Assembly (NCBI GenBank): GCA_013396995.1
Contig: VWZP01003807.1
Coordinates: 186,001 to 250,000, forward strand
Origin: Dicaeum eximium
Lineage: Eukaryota > Chordata > Aves > Passeriformes > Dicaeidae
Direction: 5' to 3'
DNA length: 64,000 nucleotides
The translations under genes were made by a program, and so were the position numbers. Below, piece by piece: positions 25,591-38,413 of the stretch (position 1 is the stretch's first letter; the number at the start of each line of letters is the position of its first letter). The notes under the pieces were generated by a model that did not search any database, was not told the origin of the DNA, and worked only from the letters and a program-made list of their open reading frames with translations.

Positions 25591-28500
25591 TGTCCCACAT
25601 CACCTCTGAAGATGGGGTTGGAACGCAGTCCTCTCTACTTTGCAGGGATTTTAAACCAAAATCAAAAAGGTTCAAAGATATATCATCAGCTATTTGGGTG
25701 CTCAGCTAAATGAAGCTGTGGTGGATCACAATGAAACTACTTATCCATAATACCCATGACATTAACTCCAAGGTTTATTTCCAATGCTAATCTATTGTGA
25801 TGTAGTCTTCACAGAGGAATGTTTACTAATATTTGAGTCTGTATTCAGTCAGAATGTGCTTCATCACTCACATTGTTACTGCTTTACCATTCAAACTTTT
25901 TTCCATGCTGAAGACTTCATTTTGTGTGATATTGGTGATTTATGTTGGGGTTTTTGTTTCTTTTTGGTATTTTATTTTCTTTTCTAACTATAATGTAAAG
26001 AAGGATTACAGGTGAGAAGGTGTGTACCTCAGTAGGAATAACAAGATTTAATAAGAGGCCTAGACTCAGATGAAAGCTCACTGCATAGGATTTCATTATT
26101 ATATTCAGGACACTAAATGTAATATTATTATTAAATTTATTATAATCTCGGTTATTCCTCCTTTTACTGTCTATTTCAGTTGTCCATCTAGACACCATAG
26201 AATGGATTTTTTTTCATTGCATTGCACTGCTTAATCTCGTCTTGTGCTTTATTTTACTTATTTTCTTGATATTATTTTTACAAAAATATAATAAAAAAAT
26301 TAGAACTACAATGAAATTTTAGATTAAGGAGATCATCAGCATATTTCATTCCATTTATCTATGTGCTCTAGATCTTTCACTTTGTTGATTACTCAGTAAA
26401 AAAATTACATGGCAGTTAAAAGATTTTTTTTTTTAATGAAGATAAAACTACAAAATTAGTAGAATCAATCCAGAAGTTTAACACAGCTGTAGATAAGTGA
26501 TGTAGGGAGTTAATTGGAATTCCAAAGGGGCTAATAATTTTTATGCATATCCCTTTGAAATATCCACCAGTCTTTGCTCAGATTTTAGAATGATTGGAAC
26601 ATTGCACAAATAAAGCAAGCACAGAAGTACATCTATGACAATGTTTTCAATTTTGAAGATAGGAAAGTAATATACATGAGCTAGAACTTATGTCTTTGTA
26701 GTGTAATGACTGAGAATTAGATGAAGGCAGGAGATACACCAGAATTAGTCTATTCATAATTTTAAAAGCACTAAAAGAAAACCCCATACAAAAATTATCT
26801 CATTACCAGAAACCATATCATCTGTTCCCTTACCACAGCAGGAAGTTTTTTAAATTTTAATTTTTCCACGTACACTTTCTGAAAGGAAAATAGGGTGTTC
26901 AACATCCATTTATTTATTTTTAAATGAAGAAAGTTCCATTTAAATTTTAGTGTTCCTCCAGTTAAAAAAATACAGTAAGAAACAGTTGACACGATTTGGC
27001 TTATAGTCTTCTAACACCCACATTTCTTCATCTCTTCCACCTGGCAGCTTGGGAAAGCTGCCCAGGTTATACCAGAATGCTTTGGAACAAAACCAGTCCT
27101 TTAGCATACTAGGTGTTGACAGGCCAACCTGGTTAACACATGGTTTTGCCAGGAAAGAAAGAAAATTATGCTCTCTGGATAAACTGAATCATATTAGCTT
27201 TGAACATGTCAGATGATCACTTGGAAAATGTAGTTACAATCGTAATGTGATCTTATCCATACTGTAGAAAAAATCTGAGTGACTGAAAAAAGTAGCAGTC
27301 ATCACTTCATCCTCAGGTTCTCAAGGCTTTTGGGGGAAGAACTAGCAAAGTCAGGTCAGAATAGGTATTTTATGTATTAATTTATACTTTTTCCTCTTTG
27401 TTAACCCTAGGAAGTTGCTGCATCACACCCTAGAACAGCTTATTTTTTTGTATTGACTATGAAGGGAGCCTAGAATGGAAAGCTTTGGGGTAGCAGTCTG
27501 CACTGCTGATGTCTACAGCTGATCAGGCAAGGCTTATCCTTGCAGACATACTCATGACAAATTGTAGAATAATATATTGATATATATATTGATATAATAT
27601 AGCTATCTGGCTAGCATCCAAACTGATCCAAGTTCCAATTACAAAGGCAAATATACTGCCACAATATTAATTTAATTTTTCATGAACATCAGAAATTATT
27701 CAAATGGATCTTTGGGGTTAGAGTTGGGGGTTTTCCCATTATTATCCTTATTATCCTTATTGAAGTAGTATCTTGTGGTTTTATTCTCAACTGTCTGGAA
27801 TGATGCATACTAGATTATTTCTAATTTTTCAAGCTGCTCTTTAGATGTTAAGTAAAAACTCCAATTATTAGTAAGAAAGTTTATCTTACTAGTGAGATTA
27901 AGAAGGTTTATCTCTTTATTTCTGTGACTTTTTCAGGTAAACAGTGTCTTTAAGCACAGACATAGGAAACCATTTTTATCCTTTCGTTGATCAAAACCAT
28001 CTCCAAGTATCTATCAGTGTTAATACTGTTTCAAGTGCACAAAGAACAATCCTTTTTGCAGGGGCATAGGGGAAAATGACTTTTTGGCAAATAGGACAGT
28101 GTGACTGGTCTGTTTTGTGTCTCTCTGCTTAGATGTTCTGCATGATCAGAATGTCTTTACATAACAGAACTGGACCATTTTTGTGCCATTTATAGAAAAT
28201 TATGATATTGCTACTGTTCACAGAGAATGAGTTAGTTTCTGACTTCTCTAAAATATAATTGATTTATATTTCACTTTTGTTAAAAGAATTACTTTGGTGT
28301 AGAGTTGTATACAGCTTCCAAAGATAGAGCTGAGATAAAATTTTCCCAATTTGTTTTGCTTTTCTTTGACATTGGTATAAAGTTGTATTCTAAAAAAGAT
28401 GTAAAAGACATGTGAAATGTTTCCTTGGAAGCATTCACAAGCTGTATAAAGTATATTAAAAAATTCAATAATTTATGTAACTGAAGAAATATGAGGATGC

Positions 28501-30735
28501 TGTGCTGTATCAGACCAGGATCCTGCATCTCTGTGTTTTATAGCTCTTCAGAAAAATAACTTATTTTTTAAAGACAATCAGCATTATCAACAACAAAATT
28601 TTTATAATAATTTTAATTCTTTCTCAGTGGATGTCTCTACCCTTTAAGAAATAATTGAAATGTGTTTTTTCAAATCGTCCATTTGATAAACAAATGAAGC
28701 ATCAAAGCTGGAAAAAAGTATGAATACTCGAGACATTAATTTATTTTTATTTCCAAAAGGAGTTAAAAAAACAAAAGCAGATGCAAGGACCACCCTGTTC
28801 ATTGCTGTGTTAACTAAACAAATATCATGCTTTACTTGGCTGGAGGCAAGATCAGAGGTTGAAAATTGTAATATCATAGCCAAGTTCACTTCTCCCTGCA
28901 AGGGGAAGTTGTGTTACTGTTTACTGGGACTAAAACTTTCCAAGAACTTGCAATATCTGATACCAAAGAAATCCCTTAGGCCATATATTTAACCTACCTA
29001 TATGCAAGATCTCCAGCAGCTACCATCAAAAGCTGATCATGTTTTAGAATTTTTAGTTTATTGTTTGGGTGTTGCCACTCTGAGGCAAGGTGGGCATTCC
29101 AGCAAAGCTCTTTTTTGTGCTTTTTTTGTAAAAATGGGAGAGATGGCACATGCTGCAGAAATTATTTTTATACAACACAAAAATGGTGGCTAAGAGAAGA
29201 TAGAAAAGCATAGAAAATATTAAAGGAGCTCACATTAATACTATGTCACTTGTTTAGGGACATCTCTAGGAAATTATTGATTATGATACCATTTTGTTTT
29301 GTTTTGTTTTGTTTTAGTGGGGTTTGTGTATGTTTGCTTTGAGTTTTGGTTTGTTCTGGTGGGTTCCTTTACTATGTTAACACCAGGTATAGAACATATA
29401 TAGTTTTTTTAAAGCCTTGCTCTATTTGCTAAGGAAGTTCTCCCAAAACAAGGGCAAAGTGATATCTGCTATGAAATGTGTTCCAGAAAATGGAAATTCT
29501 GAGGAAAGAAAGAAGGAGTCCTCTGAGAGCAGAGATACTTTTTCTTAAGGGATACTTATTTAAAGGAAGAGAATGAGCTTCACTTGTGGAGTGAAATGGA
29601 AGTGTGACTTTTTGTCTTGGGATTGATGGGAGCTCTATAAAACTGTGAACCACTTCAGCTTTCTTTTAAGAAGATGCATACTCTTCCACACCAGACTAGG
29701 TAAGGTGCCCAAGACGCAGAGGTCTAGGCAGAAAGCAGCAGCTTTTGTAAACTCCTTCCAGCAAGGCCACCCTCAGCACAGAAAGAAAGCCTTGCTGGGG
29801 CATGTGCCAGAGTAGCCATAAGCACAGCAGCCTATCCTCGACTTTCAGTTCCTAAAGAAAGTAGCACATCAATCATCAGAAGGACATCCAGATACCTGGA
29901 TACAGCCATGAGAAGTGTAAAATTTCTGTTGCTGTGCTGTGGTCCCTTCTCTGTTGCCTAAAAATCTGCACAGCTCTCGAACAATGGAACCAAATTCATT
30001 TCCCCCAACTTGAGCTTGAGTTAGAAGCCAAACTGACTCTAAGCTCCTTCTGTAGAAAATTGCTAAGTTAGAACCTCTCAGAGGCTGAGCTGAATGAACC
30101 CTTGCAGATGATTCTTACCTGCAAAGATTAGAATTTCTCCAATCCTCAGCCAGATGTTTCAGGTAAGACCCCACAGAAAGGTGACAGAAATAGAGGCCAT
30201 AGGAAGTGATACAAAAAAGCAGTCACATCTATCAAAGGAGACTTTGACTAAGCTCTCTTTAAGGATAGAAATAAACTTCTCAGTTGAGACACAAAATTTT
30301 GTGGAAAAATACCATCAAAAATAAGAAATTCCACTGGTAAGAAACTGTGATAATTGACAGAAGTCAGCAAAATAAGAAGGGGCTTAAAAGGTATTTGGGA
30401 GTCATCAACAAATGCTCCAATTACTGTGGGAAAAGGTAAATTAAAGTTTGTACCTTGTCCACACAAGAAAAATGCTTTCATTAGGCTAAATTGGTTTAGA
30501 ACTAGATCTAGTGATGCTGGGGGGGGAGAAAAAGTGTGATTGAAGATGGCCCCTTGTGGTTTTCTCTTTTCTTGTTTTAGAGAAAAAGCTGCAACCTAAA
30601 AGTTCCCACATGCTAATATTTCCTGATGCTGCTCTACCTTCTTTTTTCCTAAATTGCATTATTTTAAAATAATTTCCATGACAATTTTTTTCCATATTTC
30701 TAGCGTAATTTGCCACCTTTCTTGATGTGGGGTGG
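25591..30735. other. Unique AT-rich non-coding stretch
   Basis: No gene was recognised. There is a TA-rich patch at about 27563-27602 and a TTTTG repeat at 29291-29316. The region 29690-30120 is somewhat richer in GC but has no open frame or motif that I can identify. Confidence 0.55.
29291..29316. repeat. (TTTTG)5 microsatellite
   Basis: Five consecutive TTTTG pentanucleotides. Simple sequence, the reverse-complement type of CAAAA repeats. Confidence 0.9.
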
Positions 30736-30990
30736 AGAATCACAGGATCAATTAGGTTGGAAAAGACCTCTGAGATCATCAAGTTCATGACTGAACATCA
30801 CCATGTCAACCAGACCAGAGGACTGAGTGCCATGTTCAGAATTCCCTTAATCACCTCCAGGGGTGGTAACTCCACCACGTTCCTTGGCAGCCCATTCCAA
30901 TGTCTAATCATCCTTTCTGTAAAGAAATTCTTCCTGATGTCCAACCTAAACCTCCCCATGAGTGGCTTCAGACTGCACCCTGTAAAGATG
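30736..30990 (-). mobile_element. CR1 LINE 3' end with remnant of ORF2 C-terminus
   Basis: The plus strand begins 'agaatcacaggatcaattag', the antisense of the CR1 3' end, and continues through 'ggtaactccaccacgttcct' and 'gtaaagaaattcttcctgat'. On the minus strand an open frame (30798-31025) reads through the conserved C-terminal part of the CR1 reverse-transcriptase polyprotein. It contains the recognisable strings RLDIRKNFFTER and HWNGLPR followed by VVELPPLEV. Only this terminal piece is present; the catalytic reverse-transcriptase and endonuclease domains are absent, so it is a dead 5'-truncated copy. Its frame is still open, which suggests it is younger than the copy at 13.7 kb. Confidence 0.92.
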
Positions 30991-33900
30991 TCTAGATTTC
31001 TGCCACAAATTATACATAAAAACAACTAAGTTTTCCAGTTCCAAATTCAAATTTTCAAGACCAAATATGCTGGAATAATTTTTTTTTTTTTCATTTTAGA
31101 AAGTATGATTCTTTGAGAGAAATGCAAGTCATGTGGATGTTTGTGGTGGAGGGTGATGTTAATAAGTTCATTAGTGTTTTCCAAATATTTTCTCCATTTT
31201 ATTAGTATTTTTAAATAGTTAGTAAATTACAGAGTTTTTCAACAAAAAATTATTTATTCTTAATTATAAAAACACTTCTGAAGCTATTTTTGCCAAGTTT
31301 GTTAAGAGTTTTTGAAAAAACTATATAGAATAACTACGAGAGAACTTTCCTTTTCTGATCCTCTTCTTGCAATTTATATATTAAATTAACAATGTTAATT
31401 TACCTACACTTAAAAAATTGGTTTCATGTTTATAGTTTTTGGAAGAAAAACTCTGACACTTTTTCTAGTATGCAAGTATGCTTTTACTAGAACGCTTAAC
31501 AACACCTATTGCTCTGAAATGGTATTCCAAAATGTTTTCTATATTTTTATATCTACATTATGTAGATAAAGGAAATAATTTAATTTATTAGATTGGAACA
31601 ATGAAGTATATACGCTCTTCCGTACAAACAAAATGTAAATTTATCTTCTCCTACTCCACTCCAGCCATATTTTACTGCTTTCTTTTATTCCATTTCTCTC
31701 CTGCTGTTTATTTTTCCCAGTGTTATCATCAGGATTCATCCCTTTACCAGCTCTCTTCTTTCTGATTCTCTTACAACCCTCTTTTTCCTTCATTCCTGTT
31801 GTATCTAGTGACCTTCCCACTCCCCATAATTTCCACATCAAAAAATATTCTACCAATTTTTCTCATATCTACTGTTCCTCTCATTCCTGTCCACATATGA
31901 AGAATGTCGGTTTTCCATTACCTTTTTTTCAAATCAGTATTCCAATGCTATTCTTTTAATTACCCAGCTGAACTCATTAGTCATGAACTCACAGCTTCTC
32001 ACAAGTACTTGCCTCCCAACAGCTTCCACTAATGACTGCTGGACATCCAGTTTGATCACCACTTTCTCCTGAGTTATCTGAATTTTCTGTAAAGAATTTT
32101 TACAGCAGTAGCGGGACAGAATGATGTGACACAACAGTACTTTTCAGAATCTCATTTCTAATATACTGTACACTTTTATTGCACATTTTTCCCTCTGTAG
32201 ACCTCTTCTCTTCACAGACTGTATACAAAGCTACGTGTTTCAAATAAAATAGAACTCTTCTGGCTGCACATATTATTGCAATATACACTCTTCTTTTAAG
32301 GTGAAGTCTGCAGTTTAGGTTCCTACAGGAATTTTTCCCCTCTAAAATATTTGTTCAGTCAATAGCCATTCTCTCACAACTATCTCAAAGGCATTTGGTC
32401 AAATACTACAAGTTCCAGTAGGACACGACTCCTACTTTCTAATGCTATATGAATCATTAATGGGAACAGTCTCAGATTTTCCTGCAGTAACAAGTAGCAG
32501 ATAAAAACATAAGCTGAATGCATTTCCCAAGTCCTTGTCTATATATAACTAGAACTCAGAGTAAATCTTTTCTTTCAGGAATTGCAATTTAGAGAAATGT
32601 TAAACTTTTGTATTGATTAAGCACTGTTGCAACTGGTTGGAATAATTTAATCCCCTTATATACCTGTAATATATCATTCCAATATATTAAAGAAGGAAGA
32701 ATGATCCAGCACACTTCATTTACATTAAGTGGCTTTGAAAACTAATTCAATTTTTACTGAAAGGAAGCTTGAAAAAATTACATATTATTTTGTGTGAAGT
32801 GCAAGTCCTCAATCTGAAAGAAAACTATTGTCCAGAGATTACAGACTTTTTTTTTAGGGGAAATAAACTTCCTACACTTCATTCCAAGCTTCAAGGGAAA
32901 GAAAATAAAAATCTCTACAAAATGTTTAGTATTATATTTATATAGCAATAACGTTTCCATATGAAATGTCTTTTCAAGAGTAACACTTCTCTGCAAACCA
33001 GTCATTTGATGTTGAAATAGTGACCAGGGTATTAGTCTTTATCTTATAAATTGTTACAGTCTACAGGTCAAGTCATGGAACCATATTGTCATAATTCTTC
33101 ATCAGAAAATATTACAGTGTTTCCTGAAAAAATTTGTTGAATAATTTATATAAAACTTTTTTTTTCTGATAACCTTACACAAATATATGACAATTGGGCA
33201 GCATAATCTGATATAAATTGCTCATATCCAAAGACTTCTAAAAAACAAGGATTTCATTCCAAGATTTTTTGGTTTTGAGTTTATTGTGGGGTTTTTTTGC
33301 TGGATTTAATTTGCAACCAAAATGAAAAAAAAAATTAATTTATCTATTTTCTTAGAGTGTCTCATTGTAAGAAAAAAAATAATTTATAATTGTGTTTCTT
33401 TTCTGGGTTACATATTTTTTTTGTCAACAGACCAGCACTTGAAGATCTTTTTAAGGCATGTAATTCTCCTTCAATGGTTATGAAGTCTGAAGGGTAAACT
33501 GTAATGTTTAACAAATAACAAGAAAAATAATTGTAGTGACTTAAGGGAAATATACATACACATATCTTACCTGTTTCTATGTAGTAACAAGAATCTTATG
33601 TACCCCATCCACAGTGCTAAAACTTTAATAGGAAATATTTGTGTAGTTTTCTAAGTTTTGTGGTTATCATCTGTTTAAAATTGGGAAAGTTGTAGAGGAG
33701 AAGTCTTTAATTTTGGTTGAAAGGTACATATTACCTGCTTGATGATTTACTTAAGAGCATGTGAATACAACATGAATTTAAAGTCTTTTTCTCTTCTCTT
33801 GGGGGACGGGGGGACTTTTTTATTCTTCTTGGATTTGTTTTTTCTATCTGTGTTTTTGTTTTAAGTTCTGTGAGCTTTCCTGTGTTTCACATACAGAAAG

Positions 33901-36900
33901 AGCTATGTCTAGCTGGCTTTGTAACAGTGTCCTGCTTCAGGAAATTCTTAGCAGAGGTGGTGGTCAATTATGCAGAGAAAGAGCACTGCAGCATAGCTTG
34001 CCAGCAGGATTTGGGGAATGTGTTACTTTCTAAATAAAACCAATGGATTTGTGGATATGGAGCACTCAGCAGCCTGGATATGCACCATCTGCCTACCACA
34101 TCTTTGTGGCCCGATTTTCACTAGGGAGCAATGAAGGCATACAGAGAGCAATGATCTCCTGTGGATCTTGTGGGATGTGTGACTGCAGGGCTCCAGACTC
34201 CACCTAGAAGCAGATATATCCCTTGCTCATGCACAGGAAGTTGGTCTCCAGGTAGATACTTGGCTGTCCCTGTGAAATGAAATCACGAGACTATGGACTG
34301 GTAATAAATATTAACACTTTAAAGTGATTCTTTCCTCTTCTTGCTTGTTGGCAGTATTCTGAAAATGTTAGTTTTTATAAAAGGACTCTATCAGATGCTG
34401 CTGGTTCTTGACTGTTCAAAATCAGTAAAAAGTTACAAGTATGAATCACAGCTGAGTGCTGCCTGCATAGTGAAAACAAAGCTCTCTATCTTCTAATCAT
34501 CTTCGAAATATTGATTTAGTGTCTGTGAACATATCACTACAGAATAAGCCAGAAAAACTGTCTTAGTTAAGTTTGATCAGCAGCAGTGGATGCACTGCTA
34601 GGAGAGCCTAGCCTAATGTGAGAGTCAATATGTTCAGGCTATCTGCCAGCGTGTTTCTTAGACTAAGGGAATCAACTCTTCTGTCACCTGCTTTCATCAA
34701 GTATTCTTGGAGTTCAGTCCCTGACAGTTACTTAAAACAATTATTTATATATTAGGAAGGATGACTACATATTGAGGAATTTGTTCTAATTTGAGCAAAG
34801 TTGTTCAGAAGGAGAGTGAGGTGCATTAAACTCAGCTGCTGTGAAATACAAGCACATGTCATCATTCTCTTAATTAAAACTTTTGTACGTCTCACAGGAT
34901 AAATAGTGTAAAAACACTGGGACATCAAAACAAATGTGTCGAATCTCACCTTTCCTTCTGTTCTTCCATAGTACAGTCTTACCTGTGCTACATAAGTTTG
35001 CCCAGAAAGTTGTTTTATATAGGTCACCTCAACTCCTGATCCTTTTCTAATCTCTGTCTTGTGTGCTACTGATAATAATTTTTTGAACTCAGTTGCCTAC
35101 ATTTACCCCCATATTCTCCTTGAAAGGGAAAAAATATTGCAGCTGTTTAATCAAGTTACACAGCTAGTAATTTTAAGCTTCATCCTAATTAGTTCAATGA
35201 AGGTTAAACCATATGACAATATAGGAAAAGTTTGATAATTACATACTTCATTTAGGGAAAAAAGTGCTCATAGTGGTGAAATTACTAAGACTTTTATATT
35301 CTTCTTCCTTGATATTATCCCTATTTCACTCAAACTGAGTATATCACCAGCTGGAGAAATGTCCAAAAATAGATTCCATAGGCTAATATAATTAGCTATC
35401 TAGGGCCATGCAGAGTACCCATAGGAATAAAAAGCACCAACCCCCAGCCACCAGAAAAAGGACATGTGACAATATCTACCAAAGTAACTACTATAATTAC
35501 TTATAAAACCAGACATAACTGAATGAAAACAGAGATTTTTTTTCTTGACAGATTCTGTCAGTTAGGTAAATCTGGTACAAATCACGTGATTTCTGTAGGA
35601 ATATTTCTGATTTAAGAAGGTTCAAATGAATTAAGATTAAGACCTTAGAAGCAGCATTTCATGACCCTCAGTTGTGAAGTGTCTTTCAAACATCTTGTTC
35701 TTATGGTTCTGGAGAAGTGGTAAAATAGAATAAGGAGTGCAAGTAATTTCTTTTCTTTTTACATCATTTCAGTGAAGATCAGATTCCAATTACCTGTAAT
35801 AATTAAGTAGCTCCAGCATGAAGGGGTTCTAACCTTCAGCAAGGGAATCTTTCTATGACTTCCAACAAAGGTCAACTTTCTATTGATCAGTTATCGATTA
35901 GGTTTTATGTGTACTTGCAGTGTGAGCATGTTAACAATGCAGTGATTTATGGGATTTTTGAATATATCTTTGTTGTTCAGGAGTGAAAAAGAGCAATCAA
36001 AATATATTTTCATCTCCTTATATTAAAAGGATTTTAGATAATAATTCAGATATCATTTTTGTAAGTCCTAATATAAGTTTAATTTGATTCAAACCCAATC
36101 CTGAAACCTTTTCTCCTTTTAAGCAAATCTTATTTTCTTTTGAGCTAAAATGTGTTTCAGCTAATACGTTCAAAATACATGAGAAACATGGATTTCAGCA
36201 TGTAAGTGTAGGAATGGACCAAAAGTAAGTTATTCCCTCCACTTGCAAAAAGCAAACAAACAAAAAACCCCAAAGACACAGAAGTTCTCAATCTTTGTTA
36301 AAGAAATTGGAAAAATCTGTGGTCATGGACAAACTATTTTTATTCAAAACTTATAAAAGCCAAATATTCATAAACTATTTTGGCTGGTATTGGAAACTGG
36401 TTTTATTTTGTGATACAGCAATATTATAATTTATTAACTATACCCTTTTATGTCAGTTCCTTTCGCTCTGTTTTTAAAATTTACAAAACAAACAATCTTT
36501 CAAAGATGCTCAATGCTCCTCAGCTGTCTCTAAGAGTGTTTAATTTGACCATACCCTTATGGAGACATAATACTTTACACTGCATAAAATACTCTGGTTT
36601 TTTTTTTACCTTTTATTTCATTGTCTGTCAATAGTTAGAAAATAATTTCTGAAAATAATTCCTTCTTCTTAAATAGGTATCTGACACAATAAAATAATTA
36701 CTGTAACGTAGGATCAGTATTTCTAGTAAGTGTTGCCATAAAATTACTCCCATTATAGACCTTCACTTCTACAACCAGCAGGTGATATTCGGTTCTGAGC
36801 CTGATATACTACAACTGTCATGAAAAGACACTTTTAATCATTAGGTGAATGAACTTTTAATCAGGTAGCTGCATATAATCACCTTTTGAATGCACACACA

Positions 36901-37423
36901 CAACTTTATAGAGTACTAGATGGTTTTGGAGAAGTAGGTACCAGCATTAAATGAGTTCAGAAATCGAACCTCTCAGCTCAATTAATTTTAATCTGTCACA
37001 AGTATAGATTCTATTAGCCTTACATGTGATAAATAGTATCTTTCCTCAGTAAAAACACATCTAGTGAAAAAAGCATTAAATGGTATTTGAATAGCAAAAC
37101 TTAATCCATAGTAAATAATTGGAAACAGCTCATTTGAGTTCCTGCTCTGCTTAAAAAAAAAAAAAAGTCACTTAACTCCACAGATTGAGTATTAGTCTTA
37201 ACTTGACACAAGAACATTATACTGTTTGTCTTTTCTGACTACAAATGGGGGCTCACAGTTAATTCTTCTATCCAACAACTACTTCTTGAAAGATTTGTCC
37301 CTGGTAAAATCTCCATTTCCTTTGGAATTCACAGGATGCTTGACCAGAGTGCTATATTTCTACTAGGGAGGAGAAACTCGTTTTGAGTTGGTCAACAAGT
37401 GTTGTAAAGGGTTTTTGAACCAC
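30991..37423. other. AT-rich non-coding stretch
   Basis: No gene was recognised. A pyrimidine-rich patch lies at about 31640-31930. A block at about 33890-34290 has more even composition but no identifiable element. A run of fourteen A residues lies at 37153-37166. The remainder is unstructured AT-rich DNA. Confidence 0.55.
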
Positions 37424-37972
37424 TGTTGTCATTTAAGCCCAGTTGGCAATTTAGCACCAGCTGCTTGTTCTCCTCCACTCCTCCACAGTGGAATGGGGAG
37501 AAGAATCAAAAGTAAAATTGTAGTTTGAGATGAGAACTTTTTAATGAAAGAAACAAGCAACATTATTATTATTAATGATAATAATAAAAAGCAATAATAA
37601 AAATCATAATAATAATAGGGAAAAAAAAGCAAAGTGTTGCATAATACAATTGCTCAATACCTGCTGACCCACGGCAGATCCCATCCCTGACCCCCCTTCC
37701 AGGTAACCTCCCCAGTTTGTATATTGGGCATCATCTATGGTGTGGAATATTCCTTTGGCAAGTTTGAGTAACCCATTCTGGCTCCCTCCCAGACTTTTGG
37801 CACTGTTCCTCACTGGCAGAACATAAGACACAAAAAAGCCTTTGACGTAGGATAAATACTCCTTAGCACAGACCAAATATATTATCAACATTATTCTCAT
37901 ACTGAATCTAAAATACAGCACTGTACCAGCTACTGAGAAGAAATTACCTTTATATCAGATGAAGCCATGACA
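37424..37972 (+). mobile_element. Solo LTR of an avian endogenous retrovirus, about 550 bp
   Basis: The 5' end 'tgttgtcatttaagcccagt' and following 'tggcaatttagcacc' correspond to the start of a common passerine-type LTR that I recognise from memory. Internal landmarks are 'atggtgtggaatattccttt', 'tattatcaacattattctca' and 'aaatacagcactgtaccagc'. The 3' end 'gaagccatgaca' closes with CA. Orientation is plus. No internal retroviral genes adjoin it. The 5-6 bp on the two sides do not match, so either the target-site duplication has decayed or my 5' boundary is off by a few bases. The middle is interrupted by an AAT/ATT expansion. It appears to be the same family as the interrupted LTR at 50.87-51.83 kb. 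Confidence 0.82.
37562..37617. repeat. (ATT/AAT)n expansion inside the LTR
   Basis: ATT triplets change into AAT-type triplets and back into 'aataataata' over about 55 bp. The tract lies in the part of the LTR where related copies have an A-rich segment, so the expansion most likely grew after insertion. Confidence 0.85.
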
Positions 37973-38389
37973 ATTATTATTTCGTATGGACAGTTGTGGA
38001 TCATTTTTGCTGTGTAGAAGATCACTCAGTACCTTTAAATCGTATGTGCAGGAGTTACTCATTAAACACTGAATTAGGGAATACCATACATTTATCGCAA
38101 AATAGCACATTTCCACATGAAGCATAGCACTTCTTAAAAATTCTTGATACCTTGAGAAGTCCTAAAATTAATATGCAAGAAAACTAGAAGAATTATGTCA
38201 GGTGGAAGAATAAAGTTATTTTGACATCTGCTTATTGCCGTTCTTACTTTCTTTCTCTTCCTTAACAGGGTTAATGTGCTCCTCCCATTTTGTATCACAC
38301 AAATCCTTTCTAACTTTGAATTTGCTTCTAGGGGAATAAGCCACTTGCAAAGTATTGGTGGAAATAATTAGGGCAAACCAGAAGCCTTA

Positions 38390-38413
38390 TTTTTTTGTTT
38401 GTTTGTTTGTTTT
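38390..38413. repeat. (TTTG)n short repeat
   Basis: A T run followed by about four TTTG units and then TTTTCCCCC. Simple sequence. Confidence 0.85.

Noticed and set aside
33890..34290. GC-richer block suspected to be an old LTR or retrocopy
   Set aside because: I could not match any part to a known element or protein, and no terminal TG/CA or duplication was found.
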